64,000 nt of DNA from Comamonadaceae bacterium (GTDB lineage Bacteria; Pseudomonadota; Gammaproteobacteria; Burkholderiales; Burkholderiaceae_C): the NCBI GenBank assembly GCA_009996515.1, contig JAACZV010000015.1, forward strand, positions 1 to 64,000, read 5' to 3'. A program made the position numbers and the translations under genes. This document shows positions 61,257 through 64,000 of this stretch, piece after piece. Within the stretch, counting starts at the first letter, position 1. The number at the start of each line of letters is the position of its first letter. The notes below the pieces were generated by a model. It saw nothing but the letters and a program-made list of their open reading frames with translations. It made no database searches and had not been told where the DNA came from.

Positions 61257-63848
61257 ATGAGCAAGACCCTGATCATTGCCGAGAAGCCCAGCGTGGCCCA
61301 GGACATCGTCCGGGCCCTGACCCCCGTGGCGGGCAAGTTCGACAAGCACGACGACTTTTTCGAGAACGAGAAGTACGTGGTCAGCTCGGCCGTGGGCCAT
61401 CTGGTGGAGATCGCGGCGCCCGAGGAGTACGACGTCAAGCGCGGCAAGTGGAGCTTCGCCAACCTGCCCGTCATCCCGCCGCACTTCGACCTCAACCCCA
61501 TAGACAAGAACAAGGGCCGGCTCAATGCGCTGGCCAAGCTGATCCGCCGCAAGGACGTGACGGCGCTGATCAACGCCTGCGACGCGGGCCGCGAGGGCGA
61601 GCTGATCTTCCGCCTGATCGAGCAGTACGCACAGCCGGCCAAGGGCAGGCTGAACAAGCCCATCCAGCGCCTGTGGCTGCAGTCCATGACGCCGGCGGCC
61701 ATCCGCGAGGGCTTCGAGAAGCTGCGCAGCGACGAGCAGATGCTGCCGCTGGCCGACGCCGCGCGCTGCCGCTCCGAGGCCGACTGGCTGGTGGGCATCA
61801 ACGGCACGCGCGCGATGACGGCCTTCAACTCGCGCGACGGCGGCTTCTTCCTGACCACCGTGGGCCGGGTGCAGACGCCCACGCTGTCCATCGTCGTCGA
61901 GCGCGAGGAGAAGATCCGCAAGCACGTGGCCCGCGACTACTGGGAGCTGCGCGCCAGTTTCGACGCCCAGGCCGGCCAGTACGAGGGCAAGTGGTTCGAC
62001 CCGGCGTGGAAGAAGAACGACGATGCCGAGCGGCGCGCGGACCGCCTGTGGACCCAAGCAGAGGCCGACGAGATCGCCAAGGCCGTGCTGGGCCAGCCGG
62101 CCGTCGTCACCGAGGAAAGCAAGCCCAGCACCACCAGCTGCGGCGCGCTGTACGACCTGACCACGCTGCAGCGCGAGGCCAACTCGCGCTTCGGCTTCTC
62201 GGCCAAGACCACGCTGGCCATCGCGCAGGCGCTGTACGAGAAGCACAAGGTGCTGACCTATCCACGGACGGACTCGCGCTTCCTGCCCGAGGACTACCTG
62301 GCCGTGGCCAAGGACACGGCCAAGATGCTGGCCACCGAGGACCTGCCGGGTCCGCTGGCCGCGCTGTCGCAGCACGCCGCCAAGTCGCTGAAGGAGGGCT
62401 ATATCAAGCCCACCAAGAAGGTGTTCGACAACGCCAAGGTGTCGGACCACTTCGCCATCATCCCGACGCTGCAGGCGCCCAAGGCGCTGACCGAGGTCGA
62501 GGCCAAGCTCTACGACATGGTCGTCAAGCGCTTCCTGGCGGTGTTCTTCCCGCCGGCCGAGTTCCTGGTCACGACGCGCATCTCCAAGGTGCTGGACAAG
62601 CACCATTTCCAGACCAACGGCAAGGTGCTGGTCAAGCCGGGCTGGCTGGCCGTCTACGGCAAGGACGTGGACGACGAGGACGCCAACCTGGTGCCGGTGC
62701 AGCCCGGTGAAGTCGTGCGCACCGAGAGCGTCGACGTGAAGGCGCTGCAGACCAAGCCGCCGGCGCGCTACACGGAAGCGACGCTGCTCTCCGCGATGGA
62801 GGGCGCCGGCAAGCTCATCGACGACGACGAGCTGCGCGAGGCCATGGCCGAGAAAGGCCTGGGCACGCCGGCCACGCGCGCGGCCACCATCGAAGGCCTG
62901 ATCACCGAGAAATACATGCTGCGCGAGGGCCGCGAGCTGATCCCGACGGCCAAGGCCTTCCAGCTGATGACGCTGCTGCGCGGCCTGGAGGTGGAAGACC
63001 TGACCAAGCCCGAGCTGACCGGCGACTGGGAGTCCAAGCTCGCCGCGATGGAGAAGGGCAAGCTGAGCCGCGAGACCTTCATGGCCGAGATCGCGGCCAT
63101 GACCGAGAAGATGGTCGCCAAGGCCAAGGGCTACGACCGCGACACCATCCCCGGCGACTACGCGACGCTGCAAGCGCCCTGCCCCAAGTGCGGCGGCATC
63201 GTGAAGGAGAACTACCGCCGCTTCACCTGCACCGGCAGGAGCGGCGACGGCCATGACGCCTGCGGCTTCTCCATCGGCAAGATCCCCGGCGGCCGCAGCT
63301 TCGAGCTGGCCGAGGTGGAGCAATTCCTGCGCGACAAGAAGATAGGCCCGCTGGAAGGCTTCCGCTCCAAGGCCGGCTGGCCGTTCACGGCCGAGCTGGC
63401 GCTGGTCTATGACGACGAGATCGCCAACTGGAAGCTGGAGTTCGACTTCGGCGAGGACGCCAAGAAGGCCGAGAACGACGGCGAGCCGGTGGACTTCTCC
63501 GCGCAGCAGAGCCTGGGCGCCTGCCCCAAATGCCAGGGCCGGGTCTTCGAGCATGGCGCCAACTACGTCTGCGAGCACTCGGTGGGCGAAAAGGTGACCT
63601 GCGACTTCAAGACCGGCAAGGTCATCCTGACCCAGCCCATCGAGCCGGCCCAGGTGACGAAGCTGCTGTCCGAGGGCAAGACCGACCTGCTGGAGAACTT
63701 CGTCTCCAACAAGACCCGCCGCAAGTTCAAGGCCTTCCTGGCCTACGACAGGAAGGAGGGCAAGGTGGTGTTCGAGTTCGAGCCGCGCGCCGCCAAGGCA
63801 CCGCCGGCCAGGAAGGCGGCCGCGAAGAAGGCGCCGGCCAAGGGCTGA
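61257..63848 (+). CDS. topB: DNA topoisomerase III
   Basis: 863 residues. TOPRIM domain (about 3-150: LIIAEKPSVAQDIVRAL, NACDAGREGELIFRL), then the type IA core with active-site Tyr335 in VLTYPRTDSRFLPED. The C-terminal part (about 640-840) has two Cys-rich zinc-ribbon-like units (CPKCGGIVKENYRRFTC and CPKCQGRVFEHGANYVC) and a basic tail AAKKAPAKG. It relaxes negative supercoils and decatenates DNA during replication and recombination. A strong G+C-rich intergenic of 116 nt separates it from the SET gene. Starts with a GAGAAGCACCG leader. Confidence 0.95.
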   Translation: MSKTLIIAEKPSVAQDIVRALTPVAGKFDKHDDFFENEKYVVSSAVGHLVEIAAPEEYDVKRGKWSFANLPVIPPHFDLNPIDKNKGRLNALAKLIRRKDVTALINACDAGREGELIFRLIEQYAQPAKGRLNKPIQRLWLQSMTPAAIREGFEKLRSDEQMLPLADAARCRSEADWLVGINGTRAMTAFNSRDGGFFLTTVGRVQTPTLSIVVEREEKIRKHVARDYWELRASFDAQAGQYEGKWFDPAWKKNDDAERRADRLWTQAEADEIAKAVLGQPAVVTEESKPSTTSCGALYDLTTLQREANSRFGFSAKTTLAIAQALYEKHKVLTYPRTDSRFLPEDYLAVAKDTAKMLATEDLPGPLAALSQHAAKSLKEGYIKPTKKVFDNAKVSDHFAIIPTLQAPKALTEVEAKLYDMVVKRFLAVFFPPAEFLVTTRISKVLDKHHFQTNGKVLVKPGWLAVYGKDVDDEDANLVPVQPGEVVRTESVDVKALQTKPPARYTEATLLSAMEGAGKLIDDDELREAMAEKGLGTPATRAATIEGLITEKYMLREGRELIPTAKAFQLMTLLRGLEVEDLTKPELTGDWESKLAAMEKGKLSRETFMAEIAAMTEKMVAKAKGYDRDTIPGDYATLQAPCPKCGGIVKENYRRFTCTGRSGDGHDACGFSIGKIPGGRSFELAEVEQFLRDKKIGPLEGFRSKAGWPFTAELALVYDDEIANWKLEFDFGEDAKKAENDGEPVDFSAQQSLGACPKCQGRVFEHGANYVCEHSVGEKVTCDFKTGKVILTQPIEPAQVTKLLSEGKTDLLENFVSNKTRRKFKAFLAYDRKEGKVVFEFEPRAAKAPPARKAAAKKAPAKG

Positions 63849-63914
63849 GCGAGCGCCGCGCAGGACTTATGCTGGTCGCATGGGCCTGAACGGGCCGAAT
63901 CGGGAGGGCGGGGG

Positions 63915-64000
63915 ATGGCGTTGACGCCGATCAGCCTCGGCATACAGGCGCGTTTGACGGCCGGCATCGCACTGGTCACCAGCCTGCTGGTGCTGGCCGT
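63915..64000 (+). CDS. N-terminus of a membrane protein (3' end outside window)
   Basis: The first 28 residues read MALTPISLGIQARLTAGIAL then VTSLLVLA, a short amphipathic start leading into a membrane helix. A GGGAGGGCGGGGG stretch upstream can serve as ribosome-binding site. Such starts are common in sensor kinases and chemoreceptors, but too little is visible to choose. Confidence 0.5.
   Translation, partial: MALTPISLGIQARLTAGIALVTSLLVLA

Overview
The window is a chromosomal segment of very high G+C content (about 70% by eye), with tightly packed genes, frequent ATGA/TGATG overlaps and several GTG/TTG starts. Gene content (KdsC/KdsD/LptC, CreBCD, BirA without an HTH domain, PEP-CTERM and Gly-rich sorting tails, topoisomerase III, a DsbD-like protein with a redoxin) suggests a Gram-negative betaproteobacterium of the Burkholderiales, perhaps near Roseateles, Rubrivivax or Leptothrix. 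The genus is inferred, since no rRNA or marker phylogeny is available here. I saw no tRNA, rRNA, insertion sequence, prophage or CRISPR array.

Layout. 1-5.1 kb: nucleoside hydrolase, a 0.3 kb run of consecutive hairpins, then a leftward pair coding for a Pat-type lysine acetyltransferase and an HDAC-family deacetylase. 5.2-15.5 kb: DUF4197 protein, ProQ, M17 aminopeptidase, a small membrane protein, a DTW-family tRNA modifier, a DsbD/ScsB-like protein with a redoxin, a DUF900 hydrolase, glutaminase and an rRNA-type methyltransferase. 15.8-20 kb: exported proteins (PEP-CTERM protein, PHP lipoprotein). 20-22.3 kb: a leftward operon of Cys-nucleophile alpha/beta hydrolase, acyl carrier protein and ketosynthase, divergent from a two-component system (22.4-24.5 kb). 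24.5-33.8 kb: a long leftward block with a B12-binding-type radical SAM protein, a GMC oxidoreductase and a marC-nitronate monooxygenase-creB-creC-creD operon.

33.9-35.4 kb: a reverse transcriptase with retron-type motifs, preceded by about 160 nt that can fold like a retron msr-msd RNA. This is the most unusual element in the window. It has no recognisable adjacent effector, and its two retron signature motifs read HAAQH and VCG where NAxxH and VTG are expected.

35.4-43.7 kb: a cobalamin-type metal receptor protein, an RRM protein with a long Gly/Tyr-rich tail, a DUF5916 outer-membrane protein, an SDR, an exact 104-bp tandem duplication, the kdsD-kdsC-lptC envelope operon and a PAP2 phosphatase. 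43.8-49 kb: an operon coding for a flavin/Fe-S NAD(P)H module plus both subunits of a 2-oxoacid:acceptor oxidoreductase and a small lipoprotein. 49-64 kb: a propeller-GGDEF sensor, hemerythrin-like protein, transketolase, a triple-repeat exported protein, GAPDH, an S8 protease with a Gly-rich anchor tail, a SPOR-like protein, BirA, a SET-domain protein, topoisomerase III and the start of a membrane protein.

Functionally the region is mostly core metabolism, envelope biogenesis, redox and signalling. The more unusual elements are the candidate retron, the hydrolase-ACP-ketosynthase operon, the acetylation/deacetylation pair, the SET protein and several palindromic repeats, one of which is translated inside the radical SAM gene.
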